From Rhizobium sp. L43 (GTDB lineage Bacteria; Pseudomonadota; Alphaproteobacteria; Rhizobiales; Rhizobiaceae): a DNA stretch of 64,000 nucleotides. Shown here in pieces: positions 7,924 through 15,252 of this stretch. A program made the position numbers and the translations under genes. The DNA lies in assembly GCF_002531725.1 (NCBI RefSeq), contig NZ_NWSQ01000008.1, forward strand, positions 62,001 to 126,000, in the 5' to 3' direction. Every line of letters starts with the position of its first letter. Within the stretch, counting starts at the first letter, position 1. The notes below the pieces were generated by a model that saw only the letters and a list, made by a program, of their open reading frames with translations, was not told where the DNA came from and made no database searches.

Positions 7924-8574
7924 ATGTCCGAAAATGCAGGCCGATGGCTTCGGGATGAGATTGAAAACTCAATTCTTTCCAACGAGTTCTCCCCCGGTGA
8001 GCGGCTCGACGAAATGGTGCTTGCGACACGTTTCGGGGTCTCCCGCACGCCGGTGCGCGAGGCGCTGATGCAGCTCGATGCGATCGGCCTCATCGAAATT
8101 CGGCCGCGCAGAGGCGCTGTTGTCATCGATCCTGGGCCGCACCGTGTCTATGAGATGTTCGAGGTGATGGCCGAGCTGGAGGGCCTGGCCGGATCACTCG
8201 CCGCACGACGGCTGGACGAGGCCTCCCGGGAAGCGATCACCGCCACCCACAGCCGCTGCGAGCAATCGGCCGCTGCCGGCGACAGCGATGCCTATTATTA
8301 CGACAATGAGGAATTCCATAAGGCCATCTACGCAGCCGGCCGCAGCGAATTCCTGGAGGAGCAATGTCTGCAATTGCACCGCCGCCTGCGACCTTATCGC
8401 CGCCTCCAGCTGCGCGTGCGCAACCGCCTATCGACCTCCTTCTCAGAACATTGCGCCATCGTCGACGCGATCTTTGCCGGAGACGGCGACGAAGCCCGCC
8501 GCCTGCTGCGGACGCATGTCGGCATCCAGGGAGAGAGGTTCAGCGATCTGGTCGCCAGCATGGCGGCCAGGTGA
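7924..8574 (+). CDS. matR: GntR/FadR-family malonate regulator MatR
   Basis: A 216-residue regulator. Residues about 5-70 form the GntR winged helix (LRDEIENSILSNEFSPGERL, then DEMVLATRFGVSRTPVREAL, the classic GntR recognition motif). Residues about 85-210 form an all-helical FCD ligand domain, with the metal/ligand-type histidines in EEFHKAIYAAG and THVGIQGERF. It is divergent from matABC with the MatR dyad between them, so it controls malonate uptake and breakdown. ATG 7924 (MSENAGRW) is preferred because GAGGAAGTGAG stands upstream; alternatives at 7903 and 7882 overlap the operator. Confidence 0.9.
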   Translation: MSENAGRWLRDEIENSILSNEFSPGERLDEMVLATRFGVSRTPVREALMQLDAIGLIEIRPRRGAVVIDPGPHRVYEMFEVMAELEGLAGSLAARRLDEASREAITATHSRCEQSAAAGDSDAYYYDNEEFHKAIYAAGRSEFLEEQCLQLHRRLRPYRRLQLRVRNRLSTSFSEHCAIVDAIFAGDGDEARRLLRTHVGIQGERFSDLVASMAAR

Positions 8575-8697
8575 GCTTCGTTAGGCGACAATACCGCGCA
8601 TTCGGCAGCAGGTCTGACGATCCGTCTCTGCCCAATTTAAGGGCAAATGCTCTTCACTGACCATTGACATTGGAAGCGTTAAGGCCGAAGCCGCACT

Positions 8698-8717
8698 CGG
8701 CCGCGCATGCGCGGCCG
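8698..8717. repeat. perfect 20-bp palindrome upstream of the DMT permease
   Basis: CGGCCGCGCATGCGCGGCCG is identical to its own reverse complement. It lies 20 bp before the start of the permease gene at 8737. It could form a cruciform, a very stable RNA hairpin in the leader, or act as a binding site; a leader hairpin so close to the start could limit translation. Purely structural observation. Confidence 0.75.
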
Positions 8718-8736
8718 CTTCGCGAGGACGGTAGAG

Positions 8737-9654
8737 ATGAAGACCAAAGCGGCGATAGCCAATGCCGGAAACCTGATCATAACAGGTGTCGTGCTGATGC
8801 TGCTCGGCGATCTGCTCTTTGCGTTGAACGATGCGATGGGCAAGTGGCTGGTCGCAAGCTTTGCCGTCGGCCAGGTGTTGGTGATCCGCTCGGTCGGCGC
8901 TTTCATCTTGCTGGGACCCATGATCGTGCGGCAAGGACCGATGGCCTTGTTCCGCGTCGAGCAGAAAGGCCTCCAGTTCATACGTGTTCTCATGGCGACT
9001 GGCGATGTCGCGCTGTTTTACGCCGCCGTCGCTTATTTGCCGCTTGCGGATGTCATGACCTTCTATATGGCCGGGCCGATCTACATCGCGGCGCTCTCCC
9101 ATTTCTTTCTCGGAGAAAAAATCGGCTGGCGGCGTTGGCTGGCCGTTCTGATCGGTTTCGCGGGCGTCGTCATCGCGCTGCGTCCGTCAACCGCAATGCT
9201 GTCGCTTCCGTCGCTCTTCGGCCTTGCGGGCAGCCTTGCCTTTGCGCTGTCGCTGGTCATGAGCCGCTATCTGCGCTCGACCAGCGATACGACGCTCGTG
9301 ACATGGCAGACGGTTGCCGCCCTCATCACCGGCATCGTTTTGAGCGTCGGCCACTGGCAGCCGGCAACGCTCCTCGACTGGTCCGGCATGCTGCTGCTCG
9401 GCATCGTCGCCACCTGCGCGCATCTGCTCATCACGCGCTCGCTGAAGCTCGCACCGGCATCGCTGCTCGCGCCGCTGCAATATACACTGCTGCTCTGGGC
9501 GATCGTCCTCGGCTATATCTTCTTTAATGATGTTCCCGATGCGCAGATCATTGTCGGTGCGGCAATTATCGTCGTCGCGGGGCTCTTCATCTTCCATCGG
9601 AAGAATCTAAAAGAGACGGTTCCGGCTGAAGCCGTCCCGTGCGACGGCCATTGA
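8737..9654 (+). CDS. DMT-superfamily (EamA) permease
   Basis: A 305-residue inner-membrane protein with about ten hydrophobic helices and the internal duplication of EamA domains (first about residues 15-145, second about 160-285). Typical signals are the helix-1 region LLGDLLFALNDAMGKWL, ALFYAAVAYLPLADVMTFYM at the end of the first half, and SLKLAPASLLAPLQYTLLLW in the second. The substrate of such exporters/importers cannot be told from sequence. The ATG at 8737 follows GAGGACGGTAGAG; an upstream in-frame ATG at 8707 falls inside the perfect palindrome and is less likely. It stands alone, downstream of matR in the same direction but 160 bp away. Confidence 0.85.
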   Translation: MKTKAAIANAGNLIITGVVLMLLGDLLFALNDAMGKWLVASFAVGQVLVIRSVGAFILLGPMIVRQGPMALFRVEQKGLQFIRVLMATGDVALFYAAVAYLPLADVMTFYMAGPIYIAALSHFFLGEKIGWRRWLAVLIGFAGVVIALRPSTAMLSLPSLFGLAGSLAFALSLVMSRYLRSTSDTTLVTWQTVAALITGIVLSVGHWQPATLLDWSGMLLLGIVATCAHLLITRSLKLAPASLLAPLQYTLLLWAIVLGYIFFNDVPDAQIIVGAAIIVVAGLFIFHRKNLKETVPAEAVPCDGH

Positions 9655-9744
9655 AGCGATAGCGCTGCTTATCTTTAGCTTCGAGTCACCGCCCGGAGGG
9701 ACATAAAGTCAGAGGGATAGAGACGTAGTCACGTGGACTTCCAC

Positions 9745-9769
9745 GGAACAATCTGGACGCTTGCACGCT
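9745..9769 (+). promoter_or_regulatory. near-consensus EcfG-type promoter
   Basis: GGAAC (9745-9749), 16 bases, CGCT (9766-9769); one mismatch to GGAAC-N16/17-CGTT. It lies about 30 bp before the flavin-binding stress protein gene, whose family is often stress-induced. Confidence 0.5.
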
Positions 9770-9800
9770 ACTCCCGAGCATTCAAACATGGGAGATCGCA

Positions 9801-10250
9801 ATGGCATCCATGACCCTGGAAGACCTATCCTCGCAACTGAAGAAGATCGATTTCTGCATGCTGTCTACGAGCGCCGGGGCGGGCCGCATCTCAACTCGAC
9901 CGATGAGCAATAACGGCGACGTCGAATATGACGGGGATTCCTGGTTCTTTTCCTATGAAGACAGCAGGAAAATCGCCGAGATCGAAGGCATCGACGCCGT
10001 CTCGCTGACGTTCACGGCGCCTCCCAGCCTCCTCGGCAAGCCGGGGATTTTTATCGCTGTCGAAGGCTTCGCCTCGCTGGTACGGGACAGGGCGGCACTC
10101 GAAGAACATTGGGTCCCCGATCTCGAGCGGTGGTTTCCTGAAGGGGTGGACACTCCAGGGATCGTTCTCATCAAGATTTCAGCCTCCTCCATCCGCTACT
10201 GGGATGGCGAAGAAAACGGTGAGATCGCCCTGCCTGGCTCCGCGAGTTAA
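9801..10250 (+). CDS. pyridoxamine-5'-phosphate-oxidase-like / general stress protein 26 family
   Basis: A 149-residue split-barrel flavin-binding protein. It has the N-terminal helix MTLEDLSSQLKKIDFCML, then strand patterns STRPMSNNGDVEYDGDSWFF and RKIAEIEGIDAVSLTF, as in the general-stress-protein FMN-binding subgroup of the PNPOx-like superfamily. Members bind FMN, FAD or haem-type cofactors as dimers in the cytoplasm; the substrate is not defined, and true PdxH activity is unlikely. GGGAGA precedes the ATG. A near-consensus EcfG-type promoter just upstream supports a stress role. Confidence 0.85.
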   Translation: MASMTLEDLSSQLKKIDFCMLSTSAGAGRISTRPMSNNGDVEYDGDSWFFSYEDSRKIAEIEGIDAVSLTFTAPPSLLGKPGIFIAVEGFASLVRDRAALEEHWVPDLERWFPEGVDTPGIVLIKISASSIRYWDGEENGEIALPGSAS

Positions 10251-10344
10251 GGGCAAAGGCCGCCCTGCTCCCCTGCGTGTTTCGATGATGCAGGCGCCCC
10301 CGCGTGAGACGCGAGGTCGCCAGGCATTGGTCGGCAGTTGAATC

Positions 10345-11595
10345 CTAGACCTCATCCACCGGCGGCGGCTCCCAGCCGAAGACGCTGCGGCCGCCGAAAT
10401 CGGCGGATTGGCGAAATTCGCCGGCGATGATTTCCTTGAGGTCGGGGCCGGTCACGTAGCGTTCCATCTGCCTGGATTGGTCGTCCAGGCGGCGCAGCGC
10501 CTGCAACTCCTCTTCCCGTCCGAGCTTGCCCTTCTGCACCGCCGATTTCATCACGGCGATGGTCTGGTCATAGACCTTGAGCGGCACCGGAAAGGGATGG
10601 CGGTCCTTGCCACCATGGGCAATCGAGAAGCGTGCCGGATCGGAAAAGCGGCAGGGGGCGCCGTGGACGACTTCCGCCACCATCGCCAGCGCCTTCACCG
10701 TGCGGGCGCCGACGCCTGGAACAAGCAGCAGCTCTTGGAAATCCGCCGGTCCGCGATCGGCTGCGGCGGCGAGATTTCCATGCAGGCGGCGCATATTGAC
10801 GTCGCTCTCACGGACGTCGTGATGGGCCGGCATGATCAGGTGGGGCAGCATCGGCTGCTCGGCGGGTTCGGGCGCCGGCTCATCGGCACGCAGCAGTGCG
10901 GCAGCCTCGCGGATGATCCGGTCAGGGCCGAGCGTCGCCAGCAGATCGAGCTGGCCGCGCCGCGAGCGCTCGGCGCGCCTGTCGGCAAGATTGACGATCT
11001 CGCCCTGGCTCCTGCCTTCGATTGCCGCATGCGGTGAATCAACGAAGCTCTCCAGCCCTTCCGACAGCCAGTGATAACGCCGGGCCTGCCGCTTGTCGCC
11101 GTTCATGCCCTGCTGCACCACCACCCAATGGCCGTCGTCGGCGACGATGAAGCCGTGGAGATAGAGGTCGAATCCGTCCTGGAGGGCAGCGCTGTCGACC
11201 TTGGCGATGAGCCGGCTCGTCGTCGCCAGCCCCTCCCCGTCGAGACCGACACGCTCGCCGATCGACAGCAGCTCCTGCGGGGTCCTGCGCGAATGCGCGC
11301 CACGGCCGCCGCAGACATGCAGGCCGAGTTCGCCGGCACGCGGCTTCAGCCCGCGCTTCAGGGCACCGAGAACGCTGGTCGTGATGCCGGAGGAATGCCA
11401 GTCCATGCCCATGACCGCACCAAAGGACTGGAACCAGAAGGGATGCGCGAGCCTGCGCAGGAATTCGTCGCGGCCATAGTGATGGACGATCGCCTCGGTG
11501 ATCAACGTGCCGAGCCGCGTCATCCGGTCGCCGAGCCAATGCGGCACACGTCCCCCGTGAAGGGGAAGATCGGCGCTGCCTGCTCGTTGTGACAT
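10345..11595 (-). CDS. DUF763-family protein
   Basis: A 416-residue soluble protein of the DUF763 family. Recognisable blocks are the N-terminal SADLPLHGGRVPHWLGDRM, then WFQSFGAVMGMDWHSSGI, the glycine-rich LHVCGGRGAHSRRTP, and a later helix-hairpin-helix-like DFQELLLVPGVGARTVKAL (about residues 295-315). The last suggests contact with nucleic acid, but no enzymatic function is established for the family. The ATG at 11595 (MSQRAGSADL) is chosen over 11610 because AAGGAAAC stands in front of it. It is convergent with the stress flavoprotein and divergent from the phospholipase-D-like gene. Confidence 0.85.
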   Translation of the reverse strand: MSQRAGSADLPLHGGRVPHWLGDRMTRLGTLITEAIVHHYGRDEFLRRLAHPFWFQSFGAVMGMDWHSSGITTSVLGALKRGLKPRAGELGLHVCGGRGAHSRRTPQELLSIGERVGLDGEGLATTSRLIAKVDSAALQDGFDLYLHGFIVADDGHWVVVQQGMNGDKRQARRYHWLSEGLESFVDSPHAAIEGRSQGEIVNLADRRAERSRRGQLDLLATLGPDRIIREAAALLRADEPAPEPAEQPMLPHLIMPAHHDVRESDVNMRRLHGNLAAAADRGPADFQELLLVPGVGARTVKALAMVAEVVHGAPCRFSDPARFSIAHGGKDRHPFPVPLKVYDQTIAVMKSAVQKGKLGREEELQALRRLDDQSRQMERYVTGPDLKEIIAGEFRQSADFGGRSVFGWEPPPVDEV

Positions 11596-11644
11596 CTCGT
11601 TTCCTTGCACTTTGCATTGCCGGTCGCCTCATCTGGCGCGACAG

Positions 11645-11669
11645 GGAACCCAAAAATATTCCAAGCGTT
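11645..11669 (+). promoter_or_regulatory. EcfG-type general stress promoter for the phospholipase-D gene
   Basis: GGAAC (11645-11649), 16 bases, CGTT (11666-11669): perfect match to the alphaproteobacterial general-stress promoter pattern, with the ATG 29 bp downstream at 11699. Gene context (cardiolipin-synthase-like enzyme) fits an envelope-stress role. Confidence 0.7.
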
Positions 11670-11698
11670 TGCTCTCCCAGTGAGAGGCCGAGGCAATC

Positions 11699-13195
11699 AT
11701 GACGACATTCGAAACCATCTTCAATGACCCGAACTTACCCCAGACAAAATCACAACGACCAGGCGACCGCCAAAAACCGGAGGGCGGCGCGTTGCGCCTG
11801 GAAGGGAGCGCTGCCAAGGCAGCCTTCCTGATCAACGGCAACAGCTATTTCGCCGAACTGGCGCGCACGCTGCGGCAGGCGCGGCGCACCGTCTGGATCG
11901 TCGGGTGGGATTTCAATCCCGACATCCGGATGGAGCCCGAAAAATCCGACGAAACATTGGCCGATATCCTGCACGCCCTGGCAGCGGCAAATCCCGAGCT
12001 CGAAATACGCATCCTCATCTGGACGCTCGGGCCGATCTATTCGGAAAAGTCCCTGCAGGTGGTGCGGAAAAAGACCTTTCCCAGGAATGCGCGGATTGAT
12101 CTGCGCTTCGAGCTTCAACCGACCTTACGCGGCTGCCACCATCAGAAACTCGTCTGCATCGACGATGCCGTCGCCTTCATCGGCGGCATAGACCTGACGT
12201 CGCGGCGATGGGATACAAGGCGCCATCGCGCCGTGGAGAAACTGCGGCGCGATCCCGAGGGCGTTTCCTACGATCCGCTGCATGACGTCCAGGCAATGGT
12301 CACCGGCGACGCCGCCAGGCTGATCGGCGATATCGCCAGGCAGCGCTGGGAAAACGCCACCGGCGAAAGCCATTTGCCGCTTGCAGGCAAGATCGCCTTT
12401 GCCTGGCCCGACGATCTCGCCATTTCCATGAGGGAGATCCCGGTCAGCTTCGCGCTGACGGAGCCCTCGACCGCTTTTCGCCCCGGCATCAGCGACGGCA
12501 TCGCCATGACATTGGACGTCATCGCCCGGGCGCGGCGGCTACTTTACATCGAGGCGCAATATCTCGCCTCCTTCCGTGTCGCGAACGCCATTGCCGCGCG
12601 GCTGCAGGAGGAAGACGGGCCTGAGGTCGTCATCATCTGCACGCGCAGCTCTCACGGATTGATCGAAAAGCTGGTCATGGGCGGCAATCGCGACCGCGTC
12701 ATCCGCCGCCTCATACGCGCCGATCGCGCCGACCGTTTGCGCGTCTATTACTCGGTCACGCCGGGAGAAAACGGCGAGGTGGAGGTGCTCGTCCATTCCA
12801 AACTGATGATCGCCGATGACGAGCTGGTCCGCATCGGCTCCTCCAATCTCAACAACCGCTCGGAAGGGCTGGATTGCGAATGCGACATGCTGTTCGAGGC
12901 GGGCGATGACGAGCACCGCCGCGCCATCGCGGATCTGCGCAATCGCCTGCTTTCGGAATATCTCGGAACCACCCCCGCAAGCTTTGCAGCAGCCTTTATG
13001 CAAAGCGGCTCGATCATCGCCGCGGTCGATGCGCTCAATGACGGGCCTCGGGGCTTGCGGGAATTCACCGTCGAGCTGTCGGGCAGCATTTCGCCGATTT
13101 CAGGCACCGCGCTCTTCGACCCGGTTCGACCCTTCGCCCCTTTAGACCGACTGGGCCTCGGCGCGCTCGTCCGCCTCCTCATCCGCCCCGCGTGA
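11699..13195 (+). CDS. phospholipase-D-superfamily enzyme, cardiolipin-synthase-like
   Basis: A 498-residue protein with the two HKD motifs of the PLD superfamily: H148-Q-K150-LVCI-D155 followed by IGGIDL, and H366-S-K368-LMIA-D373 followed by RIGSSNLNNRS. The two histidines form the phosphatidyl-transfer active site. No N-terminal membrane helices are visible, unlike ClsA, so it resembles ClsB (YbhO)-type or stand-alone phospholipase-D proteins. It lies next to a YbhN-like membrane protein (convergent) and an EEP-family protein, as in the enteric ybhP-clsB-ybhN cluster, which favours phospholipid metabolism. The last 54 bp overlap the convergent YbhN-like gene. It is driven by a perfect EcfG-type promoter. 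The exact substrate is not known. Confidence 0.88.
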   Translation: MTTFETIFNDPNLPQTKSQRPGDRQKPEGGALRLEGSAAKAAFLINGNSYFAELARTLRQARRTVWIVGWDFNPDIRMEPEKSDETLADILHALAAANPELEIRILIWTLGPIYSEKSLQVVRKKTFPRNARIDLRFELQPTLRGCHHQKLVCIDDAVAFIGGIDLTSRRWDTRRHRAVEKLRRDPEGVSYDPLHDVQAMVTGDAARLIGDIARQRWENATGESHLPLAGKIAFAWPDDLAISMREIPVSFALTEPSTAFRPGISDGIAMTLDVIARARRLLYIEAQYLASFRVANAIAARLQEEDGPEVVIICTRSSHGLIEKLVMGGNRDRVIRRLIRADRADRLRVYYSVTPGENGEVEVLVHSKLMIADDELVRIGSSNLNNRSEGLDCECDMLFEAGDDEHRRAIADLRNRLLSEYLGTTPASFAAAFMQSGSIIAAVDALNDGPRGLREFTVELSGSISPISGTALFDPVRPFAPLDRLGLGALVRLLIRPA

Positions 13196-14104
13196 TCTCC
13201 GCCGGAAGATCACCTCGCTGATGACGAAAAGCGTAGAGCCGAGTGCCAGCGGGATAAAGAAATAGGCGCACCGGAACGCAATCAATGCGCCGATCGACGC
13301 TTCCTTCGGCACGGCATAGGAGACGGTGGCCTCGAGCACGCCGAGACCGCCCGGCACATGGGTTGCGAGGATTGCCGAATTGGCGAGCACGTAAGCCGTC
13401 ACCGACCGGAAGAAGGCGACGTCGCCGAAGGCCGAAAGCATCTGGTGCAGGCAGGCGGACACAAGCATGAAGTTGACTGTCCCGACCCCGACCTGCGCGA
13501 GCGCGATCGAAAATCGCGGCAGCTGAAACGACCAGCGCCACAGCCGCAACGTGCCGCGGATGAAGAACGCCAGGGCCGCATAGACAACCGGCACGACCAG
13601 CGCCAGCAAGCCGACGATGCGCACACTTCCCGAATCGATGCGCAGCAGGCGCCCGGCATCGCCGGGATTGACGATCATGGCGAGACCGCCAAGCGTGATC
13701 AGCCCAAGCCCCACCGTGGCGCCGCAAAACAGGATGATCTTCGCCACATCCTCCGCCGTCAGCCCCCAGCGCGAATAGAAACGATAGCGAAAGGCGCCGC
13801 TGCTCAGGCCGGCAAAGCCGATATTGTGGCCGAGTGAAAGGCTGATGAACGAAGCCAGCGCGATCTTCCGATAAGGCAAGGACTTGCCGAGTGAACGGAT
13901 CGCCAGGAGATCGAAACAGCTGAGGCACAGATAGGATGCCGCGGCAAAGAGAAGAGCTGTGCAGAAGGAGGAAAAAGGAATGCTGCGAACCGACTGGACG
14001 ATCTGGTCGAGACTATACTGTTGGAAAATCCGATAGAGGAGAAAGACCGCAAGACAAAGGGCGGCCACGAACAGTCCATTCCAGATTATGCGTTTCAAAC
14101 TCAT
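13142..14104 (-). CDS. YbhN-like (UPF0104 / LPG-synthase transmembrane family) protein
   Basis: A 320-residue inner-membrane protein with about eight helices. The family signals are the basic start MSLKRIIWNGLFVAAL, the SLGHNIGFAGLSSGAFRYRF loop and the glycine-rich THVPGGLGVLEATVSYAV motif (about residues 240-260) seen in flippase/synthase-type UPF0104 proteins such as E. coli YbhN and the membrane part of MprF. It probably takes part in lipid handling in the membrane; no transferase domain is attached. ATG 14104 is favoured over 14140 because the protein then starts immediately before the first helix. Its 3' end overlaps the convergent phospholipase-D gene by 54 bp. Confidence 0.85.
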   Translation of the reverse strand: MSLKRIIWNGLFVAALCLAVFLLYRIFQQYSLDQIVQSVRSIPFSSFCTALLFAAASYLCLSCFDLLAIRSLGKSLPYRKIALASFISLSLGHNIGFAGLSSGAFRYRFYSRWGLTAEDVAKIILFCGATVGLGLITLGGLAMIVNPGDAGRLLRIDSGSVRIVGLLALVVPVVYAALAFFIRGTLRLWRWSFQLPRFSIALAQVGVGTVNFMLVSACLHQMLSAFGDVAFFRSVTAYVLANSAILATHVPGGLGVLEATVSYAVPKEASIGALIAFRCAYFFIPLALGSTLFVISEVIFRRRSRGADEEADERAEAQSV

Positions 14105-14144
14105 CGATTGTCCGTTTCCGAAGTGCGAGCGCCAACGCATAGCC

Positions 14145-14228
14145 CCGAAAATCGGAGTCGATTTTCGGAAAGCGCGATTCGTCGATTCAAGGAGCTAGAG
14201 CGTCCTCCTTGCGTCCCAAAGGACGCTC
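14145..14228. repeat. pair of intergenic palindromes (rhizobial repeat type)
   Basis: CCGAAAATCG (14145-14154) and CGATTTTCGG (14159-14168) are perfect arms with a 4-base loop; GAGCGTCC (14198-14205) and GGACGCTC (14221-14228) are a second perfect inverted pair. Such mosaic palindromes between genes are typical of rhizobial genomes. They sit between the divergent YbhN-like and EEP genes and may affect transcription or RNA stability there. Confidence 0.6.
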
Positions 14229-14306
14229 GGCGCTCCAGACCCGATCATTCGGAACGATCAAACGAGTTTTGTGTTCCCCAGAGGGAACGAGCTTTCAGCG
14301 AGGCCC

Positions 14307-15035
14307 ATGCCGGATAAATCGATCAAACTCCTGACCTATAACGTGCACAGCTGCATCGGCAGCGACCGGAAGCTCGATCCCGGCCGCATCGCATCCGTCA
14401 TCGCCGAGGCCGGGGCAGATATCGTCGCCCTTCAGGAGGTCGATGTCTCAAGGCGCAGGACCGGCGGCGTCGACCAGGCGCATGCGATTGCCTCGCTTCT
14501 GAAGATGCAGGCACATTTCCATCCGGCCTTGTCGATCGCCGAAGAGCAGTACGGCGATGCGATCATCACCGCACTGCCGACAGGCGCGGTGAAGGCCGGC
14601 CCGTTGCCGTCGATCGGCGAACAGCGCGGCGCCCTGTCCATCGAAATCCTGGTCGGCGACAGGAAGCTGCTTGTCATCAACACCCATCTCGGCCTTCGCG
14701 GGCGCGAGCGCATCCGGCAGATGACGACGCTGTTGAATACGGGCTGGCTGCGCGGGGCGACGGACGAGCCTCTGCCAAGCATTCTTTGCGGCGATTTCAA
14801 TGCCATTCCGTCATCGGCGACCTACCGGCTTGCCGCACGGTCTTTGAAGGACGCCCAACTCGCAGGCACCACCGCGCCGAGAGCGACCTTTCCCGCCCGT
14901 TATCCCCTGATGCGTCTCGACCACATCTTCGTCACCGACGATCTCGTCGTCAAAAGAGCGGATGTCCTGGAAAACCGGCTGACGAGGGTCGCCTCGGACC
15001 ACCTCCCTCTGCTTGTGGAAATCGGCTTCGCCTGA
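14307..15035 (+). CDS. endonuclease/exonuclease/phosphatase-family protein (YbhP-like)
   Basis: A 242-residue EEP-fold protein with the full metal-hydrolase set: Asn in LLTYNVHSCIG, Glu in IVALQEVD, His in VINTHLGLRGRE, Asp/Asn in CGDFNAIPSS and the terminal SDHLPLLVEI. Such proteins cleave phosphodiesters of nucleic acids, or phospholipid or inositol head groups, in an Mg-dependent way. The neighbourhood with a cardiolipin-synthase-like enzyme and a YbhN-like protein parallels enteric ybhP, so a lipid-linked phosphodiesterase role is plausible. ATG 14307 (MPDKSIKLLTYN) is chosen because the catalytic first strand follows directly; a GTG at 14271 is possible but would add a non-conserved leader. 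Confidence 0.85.
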   Translation: MPDKSIKLLTYNVHSCIGSDRKLDPGRIASVIAEAGADIVALQEVDVSRRRTGGVDQAHAIASLLKMQAHFHPALSIAEEQYGDAIITALPTGAVKAGPLPSIGEQRGALSIEILVGDRKLLVINTHLGLRGRERIRQMTTLLNTGWLRGATDEPLPSILCGDFNAIPSSATYRLAARSLKDAQLAGTTAPRATFPARYPLMRLDHIFVTDDLVVKRADVLENRLTRVASDHLPLLVEIGFA

Positions 15036-15252
15036 TCACCGATGTCGTGCTCGTTCTGCATCCGTCTGAAAAGCGACATTCGCCGGCACCCGCAACGACA
15101 TTGAAACGAATATTTCACGAATAATGTGATATGGAATATTCATTCCGCGGATATAGCATGTATCCGAGCGGGGCTGGGATGTGTAGTCGGTTCGAGCGGA
15201 TCAGGACTTTCACTCGAAATCGACCGTTCTCCTGGGGGAAGAGGAGGGGTTG

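Noticed and set aside
15085..15160. Possible stem-loop GAATATT..AATATTC after the EEP gene
   Set aside because: Arms are short and AT-rich with internal mismatches; not clearly a terminator or operator.
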